This document shows positions 1 through 9,021 of a stretch of DNA of 64,000 nucleotides, piece by piece. The position numbers and the translations under genes were made by a program. Source of the DNA: Streptomyces sp. AJS327. GTDB taxonomy: Bacteria > Actinomycetota > Actinomycetes > Streptomycetales > Streptomycetaceae. Location of the stretch: assembly GCF_013450295.1 (NCBI RefSeq), contig NZ_SKBR01000002.1, positions 1,388,501 through 1,452,500 of the forward strand, written 5' to 3'. Each line of letters begins with the position of its first letter. The stretch's first letter is position 1. Below the pieces are notes generated by a model, which saw nothing but the letters and a program-made list of their open reading frames with translations, was not told the DNA's origin and did no database searches.

Positions 1-440
1 GGCTGGCCCTCCAACTCACCAATATCCTCCGGGACATCAGGGAAGACGCTGAGCACGATCGCACCTACCTACCAGCGGAGGACCTTGAGAAGTTTGGCTT
101 CCCCGGCGGCATCCCCTGCTTCCCGCCCCCGTCTGGCCGGTTCCCCACCGGCCCCGGGGCGGACGCCGACTTCGCCGGGCTGGTCCGCTTCGAGGCGCGG
201 CGCGCCCGGTCCCTGTTCACCGAGGGCCTGCGGCTCCTGCCGATGCTGGACCGGCGCTCGGGCGCCTGCGTCGCCGCCATGGCGGGGATCTACCAGCGCC
301 TGCTGGGGCGCGTCGAGGCCGACCCGGAGGCCGTGCTGCGCGGCCGGGTGTCGCTCTCCGCGCCGGAGAAGATCTACGTCGCCGCCCGCGGGCTCGCCCG
401 TACTGACGCGCGCAGGGTGGCCAGGGCGGACGTCCCATGA
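1..440 (+). CDS. hpnD: HpnD, presqualene diphosphate synthase (C-terminal part)
   Basis: Open reading frame entering from the left edge; codons are in phase from base 3 and stop at TGA 438-440, giving about 145 residues. The visible part begins with LALQLTNILRDIREDAEHDR, the second Asp-rich motif of squalene/phytoene synthases, which binds the Mg-diphosphate of farnesyl diphosphate. It ends with the helical tail typical of the family (SAPEKIYVAARGL). In hopanoid clusters HpnD condenses two FPP to presqualene diphosphate, which HpnC and HpnE then turn into squalene. The next gene, hpnE, starts 16 bases downstream, which supports this assignment over a carotenoid phytoene synthase. The N-terminal half lies outside the window. 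Confidence 0.88.
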   Translation, partial: LALQLTNILRDIREDAEHDRTYLPAEDLEKFGFPGGIPCFPPPSGRFPTGPGADADFAGLVRFEARRARSLFTEGLRLLPMLDRRSGACVAAMAGIYQRLLGRVEADPEAVLRGRVSLSAPEKIYVAARGLARTDARRVARADVP

Positions 441-456
441 CGGCGCGGAGCCCCGC

Positions 457-1896
457 GTGACGGCCCGTGCCATCCCCGGCCCCAGCACCGCGGGCGGGGG
501 CGTGGTGGTCGTCGGCGGTGGCCTCGCGGGCGCGGCCGCCGCCCTCCGGCTGGCGGACGCCGGGGTCCGGGTGACCCTCGTCGAGGCGAGGCCCCGCCTG
601 GGCGGACTGGTCTTCTCCTTCGAACGCCGTTCCCCAGCCGGGGAGTTGACGGTCGACAACGGACAGCACGTGTACCTGCGCTGCTGCTCGGCCTACCGCT
701 GGCTGCTCCAGCGGATCGGCGCCTCCGGCCTCGCCCCGATCCAGCCCCGGCTGGACGTCCCGGTGCTCGACGCGGCCCGGGGCCGGATGAGCCACCTGCG
801 GCGCACCGCCCTGCCGGTCCCGCTGCACCTGGCCCCCGGGCTCGCCCGCTACCGGCACCTGACGTTCGCGGAACGGATCGCGGCCGGGCGCGCCGCGCTC
901 GCGCTGCGCCGCCTCGACCCGGCCGATCCCACGCTGGACGAGGTGGACTTCGGCAGCTGGCTGCGGAGAGCGGGACAGTCCCCCCGCGCGGTGGAGGCGC
1001 TGTGGGACCTGGTCGGGGTCGCGACGCTCAACGCCCCCGCCCCCCGCGCCTCGCTGGCCCTGGCCGCGATGGTCTTCCGGACCGGCCTGCTGTCCACGCC
1101 CGACGCCGCCGACATCGGGTGGGCCCGGGTCCCGCTCGGCGAGATCCACCACACCCGCACCCGCGCGGCGCTCGACCGCGCGGGCGTGCGGACGCTGCTG
1201 CCCGCCAGGGTCCGCGAGATCGTCCCCGGCGAACGGGGCGGCTGGGTGGTCGCGGTGGAGCGCGGACGGACACTGACGGAGCACGTCGCCGCCGGGGCGG
1301 TCGTGCTCGCGGTACCCCCGCGTCCCGCGCACGACCTGCTGCCGCCCGGCGCGCTCTCCGCCCCCGAACGGCTGCTGCGTCTCGACACCGAACCCATCCT
1401 CAATCTTCACGTGATCTACGACCGGCCCGTGCTCCGCGGGCCGTTCCTGGCCGCGCTCGGCAGCCCCGTCCAGTGGGTCTTCGACCGCACGGAACCCTCC
1501 GGAACACGGGGCCCCGGGCAGTATCTGGCGGTCTCCCAGTCCGTCGCGGCGGGGGAGATCGACGAGCCGGTGGCGACGCTCCGACGGCGTTACCTCCCCG
1601 AACTGGAACGGCTGTTCCCGGCCGCGCGCGGCGCGCGGGTCCGCGACTTCTTCGTCACCCGGGAACGGACGGCCACCTTCGCCCCGATTCCGGGGGTCGC
1701 GAGGCTTCGGCCGGGGGCGCGCACGGGGGTCCCCGGTGTCTACCTCGCGGGCGCGTGGACCGATACTGGCTGGCCAGCAACGATGGAGAGCGCCGTGCGC
1801 AGCGGAGCGACCGCCGCGCGGGAGGCACTGATCGCGCTGGGCCGTCCGTATGACAAGGATCCGATGCCAGGCACGGAAGGAAGGACGGTGGCATGA
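457..1896 (+). CDS. hpnE: HpnE, FAD-dependent hydroxysqualene dehydroxylase
   Basis: 479 residues from GTG 457, the in-frame start closest to the hpnD stop; the reading frame runs further upstream but there it overlaps hpnD. Residues 14-27 contain the Rossmann dinucleotide-binding fold (VVVVGGGLAGAAAALRL, Gly20/Gly22/Gly25), followed by an acidic strand end (VTLVEARPRLGGL). The C-terminus has the amine-oxidase FAD signature region (GVYLAGAWTDTGWPATMESAVRSG). In the HpnCDE route this flavoenzyme reduces hydroxysqualene to squalene. It overlaps the next gene by four bases (ATGA, 1893-1896), so translation is probably coupled. Confidence 0.9.
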   Translation: MTARAIPGPSTAGGGVVVVGGGLAGAAAALRLADAGVRVTLVEARPRLGGLVFSFERRSPAGELTVDNGQHVYLRCCSAYRWLLQRIGASGLAPIQPRLDVPVLDAARGRMSHLRRTALPVPLHLAPGLARYRHLTFAERIAAGRAALALRRLDPADPTLDEVDFGSWLRRAGQSPRAVEALWDLVGVATLNAPAPRASLALAAMVFRTGLLSTPDAADIGWARVPLGEIHHTRTRAALDRAGVRTLLPARVREIVPGERGGWVVAVERGRTLTEHVAAGAVVLAVPPRPAHDLLPPGALSAPERLLRLDTEPILNLHVIYDRPVLRGPFLAALGSPVQWVFDRTEPSGTRGPGQYLAVSQSVAAGEIDEPVATLRRRYLPELERLFPAARGARVRDFFVTRERTATFAPIPGVARLRPGARTGVPGVYLAGAWTDTGWPATMESAVRSGATAAREALIALGRPYDKDPMPGTEGRTVA

Positions 1897-3044
1897 GCGC
1901 CACGCATCTCACCAGCTCAGCCAGTTCAGGAATGTCCGACGGCACCGTCAGCGACAATCGCAGAGGAGACCCCGTGACCCCGGCGAACCAGCGCACCCTG
2001 GTGGACAACGCGAGCGTCAAGGCGCTGCTGGCACGGGGGCGAAAGCTCGCCACACCGCCGCTGCGCGCCGCCGTCGCCCGCCTCGCCCCTCCGATGGACA
2101 CGGTGGCCAGCTACCACTTCGGCTGGATCGACGCGGACGGGCGGCCGTCCGAGGGGGACGGCGGCAAGGCGGTGCGCCCGGCGCTCGCGCTGCTGTCCGC
2201 CGAGGTGGCGGGTGCCGAGCCGGAGGCCGGTATCCCGGGCGCCGTCGCCGTCGAACTCGTCCACAACTTCTCGCTGCTGCACGACGACCTGATGGACGGT
2301 GACGAACAGCGCCGCCACCGGGACACCGTCTGGAAGGTGCACGGACCGGCGCAGGCCGTCCTGGTCGGCGACGCGCTCTTCGCGCTCGCGAACGAGATAC
2401 TGCTGGAACAGGGCACCGCCGAGGCGAGCCGCGCCGCGCGCCGCCTCACCCGGGCCACCCGGCGGCTGATCGACGGTCAGGCCCAGGACATCTCCTTCGA
2501 GCACCGCGAGCAGGTCACCGTCCAGGAGTGCCTGGAGATGGAGGGCAACAAGACCGGGGCGCTGCTCGCCTGCGCCGTCTCCATCGGCGCGGTGCTCGGC
2601 GGGGCCGACGAGGAGACCGCCGACTTCCTGGAGTCCTACGGCCACCACGTGGGCCTCGCCTTCCAGGCCGTCGACGACATCCTCGGCATCTGGGGCGACC
2701 CCGACGCCACCGGCAAACAGACCTGGAGCGACCTGCGGCAGCGCAAGAAGTCCCTCCCGGTCGTCGCGGCGCTCGCCCAGGACGGACCGGCGGCCGAACG
2801 GCTGGGCACCCTGCTGCGGGCCGACGCGGGCAAGAGCCAGGCCGAGTTCGAGGACTTCGACGAGGACCAGTTCGCCGCCCGCGCCGCGCTGATCGAGGAG
2901 GCCGGGGGGCGGGAGTGGACCTCCCAGGAGGCGCAGCGGCAGTACACCTCGGCGCTCGCCGCCCTGGACAAGATCGAGATGCCGGACCGGGTGCGGGAGG
3001 AACTGACCGCCCTCGCCGACTTCGTCGTCGTACGCCAACGATGA
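1893..3044 (+). CDS. Polyprenyl diphosphate synthase (FPP synthase-like)
   Basis: 383 residues, ATG overlapping the hpnE stop. Trans-isoprenyl diphosphate synthase fold: KAVRP at 92-96 (diphosphate-binding region), first Asp-rich motif DDLMD at 131-135, and second Asp-rich motif DDILGIWGD at 261-269 followed by GKQTWSDLRQRKKSLP. Both motifs are intact, so it should elongate allylic diphosphates. Being inside the hopanoid operon, the simplest role is supplying C15 FPP to HpnD. The first 35 residues are polar and not conserved in the family, so an internal start such as GTG 1975 (preceded by AGAGGAG) is possible. Product chain length cannot be read with certainty. Confidence 0.88.
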   Translation: MSATHLTSSASSGMSDGTVSDNRRGDPVTPANQRTLVDNASVKALLARGRKLATPPLRAAVARLAPPMDTVASYHFGWIDADGRPSEGDGGKAVRPALALLSAEVAGAEPEAGIPGAVAVELVHNFSLLHDDLMDGDEQRRHRDTVWKVHGPAQAVLVGDALFALANEILLEQGTAEASRAARRLTRATRRLIDGQAQDISFEHREQVTVQECLEMEGNKTGALLACAVSIGAVLGGADEETADFLESYGHHVGLAFQAVDDILGIWGDPDATGKQTWSDLRQRKKSLPVVAALAQDGPAAERLGTLLRADAGKSQAEFEDFDEDQFAARAALIEEAGGREWTSQEAQRQYTSALAALDKIEMPDRVREELTALADFVVVRQR

Positions 3045-3090
3045 GCAGACCGGACGGCGTCTGACGCCGGACGCCGCGGAAGGGAAAGCG

Positions 3091-5022
3091 ATGACCGCCA
3101 CCACCGACAGCGCCCCGGAAACCGACAGCCCGGCCACACTCGCCGAACGCGCCGCGTCCCGCGCCGTCCAGCACCTGCTGGAGCGGCAGGACGACGCGGG
3201 CTGGTGGAAGGGCGACCTCGAAACCAACGTCACCATGGACGCCGAGGACCTGCTGTTCCGGGAGTTCCTCGGCATCCGCGACGAGCGCGGCACCGTGGCG
3301 GCGGCCCGCTTCATCCGCGCCCGGCAGCGGGCCGACGGCACCTGGCCGGTCTTCCACGGCGGACCCGGCGACCTCTCGGTCACCGTGGAGGCGTACGCGG
3401 CCCTGCGGCTCGCCGGGGACGCGCCCGACGCGCCGCACATGGCGCGCGCCGCGGCGTGGGTCCGCGAGCACGGCGGCGTCGCGCGCACCCGGGTCTTCAC
3501 CCGCATCTGGCTGGCGCTGTTCGGCTGGTGGCCCTGGGACCAACTGCCCGAGATCCCGCCCGAGATGATCTTCCTGCCCCGCTGGTTCCCGCTGAACATC
3601 TACGACTTCGGCTGCTGGGCCCGGCAGACCATCGTGCCGCTCACCGTCGTCGCCGCCTACCGGCCGGTCGCGCCCGCCCCGTTCGGCCTGGACGAACTCC
3701 ACCGGGACCCGAACCGCCCGGTGCCGCCCGGCCACCGGGCGCCCCTCGCCAGCTGGGACGGCGCCTTCCAGCGGATCGACGGCGCGCTGCGCGGCTACCG
3801 GCGGGTGGCGATCCGCCCGCTCCGCCGGGCCGCGCTGAAGGCGGCGGCCCGCTGGATCATCGAACGCCAGGAGAACGACGGCGCCTGGGGCGGCATCCAG
3901 CCGCCCGCCGTCTACTCGCTGATCGCCCTCCGGCTGCTCGGCTACGACCTGGACCACCCGGTGATGCGGGCCGGTCTCGCCTCCCTGGACCGCTACGCCG
4001 TCTGGTACCCGGACGGCTCACGGATGGTCGAGGCGTGCCAGTCCCCGGTCTGGGACACCTGCCTGAGCGTCATCGCCCTCGCCGACGCGGGGGTCGAACG
4101 CGACCACCCCGCGTTGCTGCGGGCCGCCGACTGGCTGCTGGGCGAGCAGGTCACCCGGACCGGCGACTGGTCCGTCCGGAAGCCCCAACTGCCCCCCGGC
4201 GGCTGGGCGTTCGAGTTCCACAACGACACCTACCCGGACGTCGACGACACCGCCGAGGTCTGCCTCGCGCTGCGCCGCGTGGACCACCCCGACCAGCGAC
4301 GCGTGGACGAGGCGGTGACCCGCGCGGTGCGCTGGACCGTCGGCATGCGCTCCCGGGACGGCGCCTGGGGCGCCTTCGACGCCGACAACACCAGCCCCTT
4401 CCCCAACCGCCTCCCCTTCTGCGACTTCGGCGAGGTCATCGACCCGCCCTCGGCCGACGTCACCGCGCACGCCCTGGAGATGCTCGCCGCCGAGCGCCGC
4501 GCCGGCGAGCCCGCCGCCCGCCGCGCCGTCAGCTGGCTGCTCGCCGCGCAGGAGACGGACGGCAGCTGGTTCGGACGCTGGGGCGTCAACTACCTCTACG
4601 GCACCGGCGCCGTGCTCCCCGCCCTGGTCGCCGCCGGGATCCCCACCGGGCATCCGGCCGTCCGGCGAGCCGTGCGCTGGCTGGAGTCCGTCCAGAACGA
4701 GGACGGCGGCTGGGGCGAGGACCCGCGTTCCTACACCGACGGTCACTGGGCCGGGCACGGCGGCTCCACCGCCTCCCAGACCGGCTGGGCACTCATGGCG
4801 CTCCTCGCCGCCGGGGAGCGCGCCTCGGCCGCGACCGAACGCGGCGTCACCTGGCTCGCCGAGGCCCAACACGAGGATGGCGGCTGGGACGAACCACAGT
4901 TCACCGGCACCGGCTTCCCACGGGACTTCTCCATCAACTACCACCTGTACCGGGCGGTGTTCCCGCTCACCGCCCTCGGCCGGTACCTGCACGGCGACAG
5001 ACCGGCCCCCCGGACCCCCTGA
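3091..5022 (+). CDS. shc: Squalene-hopene cyclase
   Basis: 643 residues, normal family length, with a GGAAGGG ribosome site ahead of ATG 3091. The catalytic DxDD motif is DVDD at residues 383-386; Asp385 corresponds to the general acid that protonates squalene. Several QW repeats are visible (QENDGAWGG, QETDGSWFGRW, QNEDGGWGED, QHEDGGWDEP) and the C-terminus has the conserved FPRDFSINYHLYR. It is a monotopic membrane enzyme that cyclises squalene to hopene or hopanol in one step. It lies 46 bases after the prenyl synthase and its stop overlaps the next start by one base (TGATG). Confidence 0.96.
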   Translation: MTATTDSAPETDSPATLAERAASRAVQHLLERQDDAGWWKGDLETNVTMDAEDLLFREFLGIRDERGTVAAARFIRARQRADGTWPVFHGGPGDLSVTVEAYAALRLAGDAPDAPHMARAAAWVREHGGVARTRVFTRIWLALFGWWPWDQLPEIPPEMIFLPRWFPLNIYDFGCWARQTIVPLTVVAAYRPVAPAPFGLDELHRDPNRPVPPGHRAPLASWDGAFQRIDGALRGYRRVAIRPLRRAALKAAARWIIERQENDGAWGGIQPPAVYSLIALRLLGYDLDHPVMRAGLASLDRYAVWYPDGSRMVEACQSPVWDTCLSVIALADAGVERDHPALLRAADWLLGEQVTRTGDWSVRKPQLPPGGWAFEFHNDTYPDVDDTAEVCLALRRVDHPDQRRVDEAVTRAVRWTVGMRSRDGAWGAFDADNTSPFPNRLPFCDFGEVIDPPSADVTAHALEMLAAERRAGEPAARRAVSWLLAAQETDGSWFGRWGVNYLYGTGAVLPALVAAGIPTGHPAVRRAVRWLESVQNEDGGWGEDPRSYTDGHWAGHGGSTASQTGWALMALLAAGERASAATERGVTWLAEAQHEDGGWDEPQFTGTGFPRDFSINYHLYRAVFPLTALGRYLHGDRPAPRTP

Positions 5023-5711
5023 TGGCCGCGCCATCGCAGCTCCCGGTCTCCCCGCCCGCGCACCCCGCCCCCCGGCTCCTGCTCGCCTGCGCGCTCGCCG
5101 TCGAGCGGGCCGCGCTGCGCGCGGGCGCGCGCCGGGCGGTACCCGGCGAAGCCGCCCCGGCGGTGCTCCGTACCGGGATGGGCGGACGGGCCGCCCGCCG
5201 GGCGGTCGCCCAGACACTCGGTCGCGAGCCGTTCCCCGGCGCCGCCGCCGTACTGGCCACCGGGTTCTGCGCGGGCCTGGCGCCGGGCATGCGCCCCGGC
5301 GACCTGGTGGTCGCCTCGGAGACCCGGGAGGACGGCGCCGCGATCCGCTGCTCCGCGCCGGAGGCGCTGGCCGCCGCCCTCGCGCCGTACGGCACCGTGC
5401 ACACCGGTCCGCTCGCCGGCACCCAGCGGCTGGTGCGCGGCGCCGCCCGCGCCACGCTCCGCGCCGGGGGCGCGATCGCCGCCGACATGGAGTCCGCGGC
5501 CACCCTCGACGCCGCCCGCGCGGTCCGTCCCCGTGCCCCGGACGGCGCCCCGCGCCCGGTCGCCGCCGTCCGGGTGGTGGTGGACGCCCCCGGACATGAA
5601 CTGGTGCGAATCGGGACACTGCGAGGTGGGATATCGGCGTACCGCACACTCCGCGACGCTCTGCCCGCATTCATCGAATGGCACCGATCCCTGCTGCTCC
5701 CCCGGAGGTGA
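5022..5711 (+). CDS. hpnG: HpnG, adenosylhopane nucleosidase/phosphorylase
   Basis: 229 residues from ATG 5022. Nucleoside phosphorylase-like fold: VLATGFCAGLAPGMRPGDLVVAS near residues 78-100 and IAADMESAA (base/ribose binding with the conserved Glu) near 155. HpnG removes adenine from adenosylhopane, releasing ribosylhopane during hopanoid side-chain formation. The position directly between shc and hpnH is the standard hopanoid arrangement. The reading frame is open far upstream inside shc, but only this segment has family motifs, and the TGATG overlap with the shc stop fixes the start. Confidence 0.86.
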   Translation: MAAPSQLPVSPPAHPAPRLLLACALAVERAALRAGARRAVPGEAAPAVLRTGMGGRAARRAVAQTLGREPFPGAAAVLATGFCAGLAPGMRPGDLVVASETREDGAAIRCSAPEALAAALAPYGTVHTGPLAGTQRLVRGAARATLRAGGAIAADMESAATLDAARAVRPRAPDGAPRPVAAVRVVVDAPGHELVRIGTLRGGISAYRTLRDALPAFIEWHRSLLLPRR

Positions 5712-5718
5712 GCACGGC

Positions 5719-6738
5719 ATGGCCATGCCGCTTCGTCAGACTCTCCGCATCGGTACCTACCTCCTCCACCAGCGCCTCCGCCGCCGGGAACGCTTCCCGC
5801 TGATCGTGGAGCTGGAGCCGCTGTACGCCTGCAACCTGTCCTGCGAGGGCTGCGGCAAGATCCAGCACCCGGCGGGGGTGCTCAAACAGCGGATGCCGGT
5901 GGCCCAGGCGGTCGGCGCGGTCGTGGAGTGCGGCGCGCCCATGGTCTCCATCGCCGGAGGCGAGCCGCTGATGCACCCGCACATCGGCGAGATCGTGCGG
6001 CAGCTGGTCGCCCGCCGGAAGTACGTCTTCCTCTGCACCAACGCGATGCTGCTGCGCAAGAAGATGGACGAGTTCACGCCCTCCCGCTACTTCGCCTTCG
6101 CGGTGCACGTCGACGGACTGCGCGAGCGGCACGACGAGTCGGTCGCCAAGGAGGGCGTGTTCGACGAGGCGGTGGCCGCCATGCGGGAGGCCAAACGGCG
6201 CGGCTTCCGGGTCACCACCAACTCGACCTTCTTCAACAACGACACCCCGCAGACCGTCGTCGAGGTGCTCGACTTCCTCAACGACGACGTGGGGGTGGAC
6301 CAGATGATGATCTCCCCCGCCTACGCCTACGAGAAGGCGCCCGACCAGGAACACTTCCTCGGCGTCGAGCAGACCAGGGAACTGTTCGGCACCGCCTTCT
6401 CCGGCGGCAACCGGCGCCGCTGGCGGCTCAACCACAGCCCGCTCTTCCTCGACTTCCTGGAGGGCAAGGCCGACTTCGCCTGCACCGCCTGGGCCATCCC
6501 CAACTACTCGCTCTTCGGCTGGCAGCGCCCCTGCTACCTGATGAGCGACGGCTACGTGCCCAGCTACCGCGAACTGATCGAGGAGACCGACTGGTCGGCG
6601 TACGGCCGCGACCGCGACCCGCGCTGCGCCAACTGCATGGCGCACTGCGGGTACGAACCGACCGCCGTGCTCGCCACCGTCGGATCGCTCCGGGAGTCGC
6701 TGCGCGCCGCCCGGGAAACCGTCAGCGGTCCCCGGTGA
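5719..6738 (+). CDS. hpnH: HpnH, radical SAM adenosylhopane synthase
   Basis: 339 residues from ATG 5719, with a GGAGG site ending 10 bases upstream and 7 bases after the hpnG stop. The radical-SAM [4Fe-4S] motif CNLSCEGC uses Cys38, Cys42 and Cys45. SIAGGEPLMHP is the GGE SAM-binding motif. The C-terminal DUF3463-like region has a Cys cluster (CANCMAHCGYEP). HpnH couples the 5'-deoxyadenosyl radical to diploptene to give adenosylhopane, the first step of the extended C35 side chain. High conservation and context leave little doubt. Confidence 0.95.
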   Translation: MAMPLRQTLRIGTYLLHQRLRRRERFPLIVELEPLYACNLSCEGCGKIQHPAGVLKQRMPVAQAVGAVVECGAPMVSIAGGEPLMHPHIGEIVRQLVARRKYVFLCTNAMLLRKKMDEFTPSRYFAFAVHVDGLRERHDESVAKEGVFDEAVAAMREAKRRGFRVTTNSTFFNNDTPQTVVEVLDFLNDDVGVDQMMISPAYAYEKAPDQEHFLGVEQTRELFGTAFSGGNRRRWRLNHSPLFLDFLEGKADFACTAWAIPNYSLFGWQRPCYLMSDGYVPSYRELIEETDWSAYGRDRDPRCANCMAHCGYEPTAVLATVGSLRESLRAARETVSGPR

Positions 6739-6796
6739 GCGTCCCCGCCCGCACCGGAGCCCCGCCCCGCGCCCCGTACCGGGGGGCGCGGGGGCG

Positions 6797-8173
6797 ATGA
6801 CCGGCTTCGACCTCACCGCCCTCCTCGCGGAACGCGGCGCCGAGCGGTACGAGCTGCACCGGCGGCACCTCAACCACCAACTGCCGCGCATGCTCCACAC
6901 GATCGGCTTCGACCAGGTCTACGAGCGTGCCGAGGGCGCCTACTTCTACGACGCCGAGGGCCGCGACTACCTCGACATGCTCTCCGGCTTCGGCGTGATG
7001 GCCCTCGGCCGCCACCACCCGGTGGTGCGCCGGGCGCTCCACGACGTACTGGACGCGGAGCTGCCGGACCTCACCCGCTTCGACTGCTCCCCGCTGCCCG
7101 GCCTCCTCGCGGAGCGACTGCTCGCCCACGCCCCGGGGCTGGACCGCGTGTTCTTCGGGAACAGCGGCACCGAGGCGGTGGAGACCGCGCTCAAGTTCGC
7201 CCGCCACGCCACCGGCAGACCCCGCGTCCTCTACTGCCCGCACGCCTTCCACGGACTGACCACCGGTGCCCTCTCGGTCAACGGGGAACGCGGATTCCGG
7301 GCGGGCTTCGAGCCGCTGCTCCCGGACACCCCGGTGCCGCTGGGCGATCTGGCGGCGCTGGAGAGGGAGTTGCGGCACGGCGACGTGGCCGCGCTGATCG
7401 TCGAACCCGTGCAGGGCAAGGGGGTGCGCCCGGCGCCCCCCGGCTACCTCCGGGCGGCGCGCGAGCGCCTGCGCCGGCACGGGGCGCTGCTGATCGTCGA
7501 CGAGGTGCAGACCGGGTTGGGCCGTACCGGGGACTTCTTCGCCCACCAGCACGAGGAGGGCGTCGACCCGGACCTGGTCTGCGTCGCCAAGGCGCTCTCC
7601 GGCGGCTACGTCCCGGTCGGCGCGACACTCGGCAAGGAGTGGATCTTCAAACGCGTCTACTCGTCCCGGGACCGGGTCCTGGTGCACTCCGCCAGCTTCG
7701 GCGCCAACGCGCAGGCCATGGCGGCCGGACTGGCCACCCTGGCCGTACTGGACGACGAACGGCTCGTCGAACGGGCCCGCGACACCGGGGAGTTGCTCCG
7801 CTCCCGGCTCGCCGCGCTAGTCGGCCGGTACGAGCTGCTGCACGAGGTGCGCGGCCGGGGGCTGATGATCGGGATCGAGTTCGGCCGCCCCGACTCGCTG
7901 CGGCTGCGCGGCCGGTGGTCCGCTCTCCAGGCCGCCCGCAAGGGGCTGTTCGCGCAGACCGTGGTGGTGCCGCTGTTGCGACGGCACCGCGTCCTGACCC
8001 AGGTCTCCGGCGACCACCTCGAAGTGATCAAGCTCCTGCCGCCGCTGATCATCACCGAGCGCGAGGTGGACCGCTTCGTGGACGCGTTCACCCAGCTGAT
8101 GGACGACGCCCACGAGGGCGGCCTGCTCTGGGAGTTCGGCCGTACCCTGGTCAGACAGGCGACCCTCGGCTGA
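6797..8173 (+). CDS. Class-III aminotransferase, HpnO-like (hopanoid side chain)
   Basis: 458 residues, PLP-dependent aminotransferase class III. Seen: FFGNSGTEAVETALKFAR (cofactor phosphate loop), LLIVDEVQTGLGRTG (Asp holding the pyridine N), and the Schiff-base lysine Lys265 in CVAKALSGGYVPVGA. As the last gene of the hopanoid operon it is expected to aminate the ribosylhopane-derived aldehyde to aminobacteriohopanetriol. It begins 58 bases after hpnH. In S. coelicolor the equivalent gene is separated from hpnH by ispG and dxs copies, which are missing here. Substrate is inferred from context; the fold and cofactor use are clear. Confidence 0.85.
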   Translation: MTGFDLTALLAERGAERYELHRRHLNHQLPRMLHTIGFDQVYERAEGAYFYDAEGRDYLDMLSGFGVMALGRHHPVVRRALHDVLDAELPDLTRFDCSPLPGLLAERLLAHAPGLDRVFFGNSGTEAVETALKFARHATGRPRVLYCPHAFHGLTTGALSVNGERGFRAGFEPLLPDTPVPLGDLAALERELRHGDVAALIVEPVQGKGVRPAPPGYLRAARERLRRHGALLIVDEVQTGLGRTGDFFAHQHEEGVDPDLVCVAKALSGGYVPVGATLGKEWIFKRVYSSRDRVLVHSASFGANAQAMAAGLATLAVLDDERLVERARDTGELLRSRLAALVGRYELLHEVRGRGLMIGIEFGRPDSLRLRGRWSALQAARKGLFAQTVVVPLLRRHRVLTQVSGDHLEVIKLLPPLIITEREVDRFVDAFTQLMDDAHEGGLLWEFGRTLVRQATLG

Positions 8174-8177
8174 CCCG

Positions 8178-8193
8178 CCGGTTCCCGAACCGG
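8178..8193. terminator. Weak hairpin after the hopanoid operon
   Basis: CCGGTT and AACCGG arms separated by four bases, just after the aminotransferase stop and 24 bases before the stop of the convergent phosphatase gene. It could end transcription from either side, but the stem is only six base pairs and there is no T run. Confidence 0.3.
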
Positions 8194-8217
8194 GGGCAGC
8201 CGACGGGAGTTCGCCGG

Positions 8218-9021
8218 TCAGTCCGTCAGCATCCGCTCCCGCAGCCGCCGTTGGTCCTCCGGGCCGAACCGCAGACCGTCGCTGAGATAGCGCTCCACTC
8301 CGCCCCAGACCTCGTCGATGGTGGCGTACGCGGCGTCGAGGTAGGTGGCCCGGGCGTCGAACAGCGGCGCCAGCAGCTCCATCACCTCGGCCGACATCCC
8401 CGCGCTCGACGCCTCGCTGCGGCGCACCCGATACCGCCGGTGCGGGGAGTTGGACGCGAGGTAGTCCGTCTCGATCGCCTCGCGCTCGACGCCCAGCGCC
8501 AGCAGCGTCACCACGACGGACAGCCCCGCCCGGTCCTTGCCCGCCGCGCAGTGCATCAGCGCGGGGACGCTGTCCTCGGCGAGCGCGCGCAGCACGCGGC
8601 CGTGCTCCGCGGTGCGGCCCCGGATGATGCTCCGGTAGGAGGCGATCATCCGGTCGGCCGCCTGGCCGTCCGCCAACACGGCCCGGAGCTGGTCGAGTTC
8701 GCCGTCCCGCACCATGACCCAGAACTCCGCGCCCTCGGCCGGGTCCGTCAGCGGGAGGTTGACGTTCCGGACCCCGGGGAGCGTGACGTCCGGCCCCTCC
8801 AGCGCCTGGTCGGCGGAGTTGCGGAAGTCGAAGACGGTGTGCAGCCCGAGACCGCCGAGGAAGGCCGCGTCCTCCTCCGTCGCGTGCGCAAGATGGCCGC
8901 TCCGGTACAGCACGCCGGGGCGCACCCGGCGGCCGTCGACGGTGGGCAGCCCGCCGAGGTCGCGGAAGTTGCGGACTCCGGTCAGCTGCGGTTCGACGGG
9001 CTGCGCGGACTGCTGGCTCAC
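8218..9021 (-). CDS. Tyrosine phosphatase (PTP/DSP-like)
   Basis: 267 residues from GTG 9021, chosen because GAGGAG lies seven bases upstream; the frame stays open 66 bases further but that extension is Arg/Pro-rich and unconserved. The N-terminus GVRNFRDLGGLPTVDGR and the P-loop HCAAGKDRAG (nucleophile Cys158, Arg164) match the Y_phosphatase3 family (PtpB-like tyrosine phosphatases). Predicted cytosolic, dephosphorylating phosphotyrosine or lipid phosphates. It converges on the hopanoid operon and is divergent from the conservon; no functional link is evident. Confidence 0.88.
   Translation of the reverse strand: MSQQSAQPVEPQLTGVRNFRDLGGLPTVDGRRVRPGVLYRSGHLAHATEEDAAFLGGLGLHTVFDFRNSADQALEGPDVTLPGVRNVNLPLTDPAEGAEFWVMVRDGELDQLRAVLADGQAADRMIASYRSIIRGRTAEHGRVLRALAEDSVPALMHCAAGKDRAGLSVVVTLLALGVEREAIETDYLASNSPHRRYRVRRSEASSAGMSAEVMELLAPLFDARATYLDAAYATIDEVWGGVERYLSDGLRFGPEDQRRLRERMLTD

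Noticed and set aside
3204..5711. 835-codon plus-strand frame over shc
   Set aside because: Only the last 230 codons (from 5022) match a family, HpnG. The rest is an out-of-phase reading of squalene-hopene cyclase.
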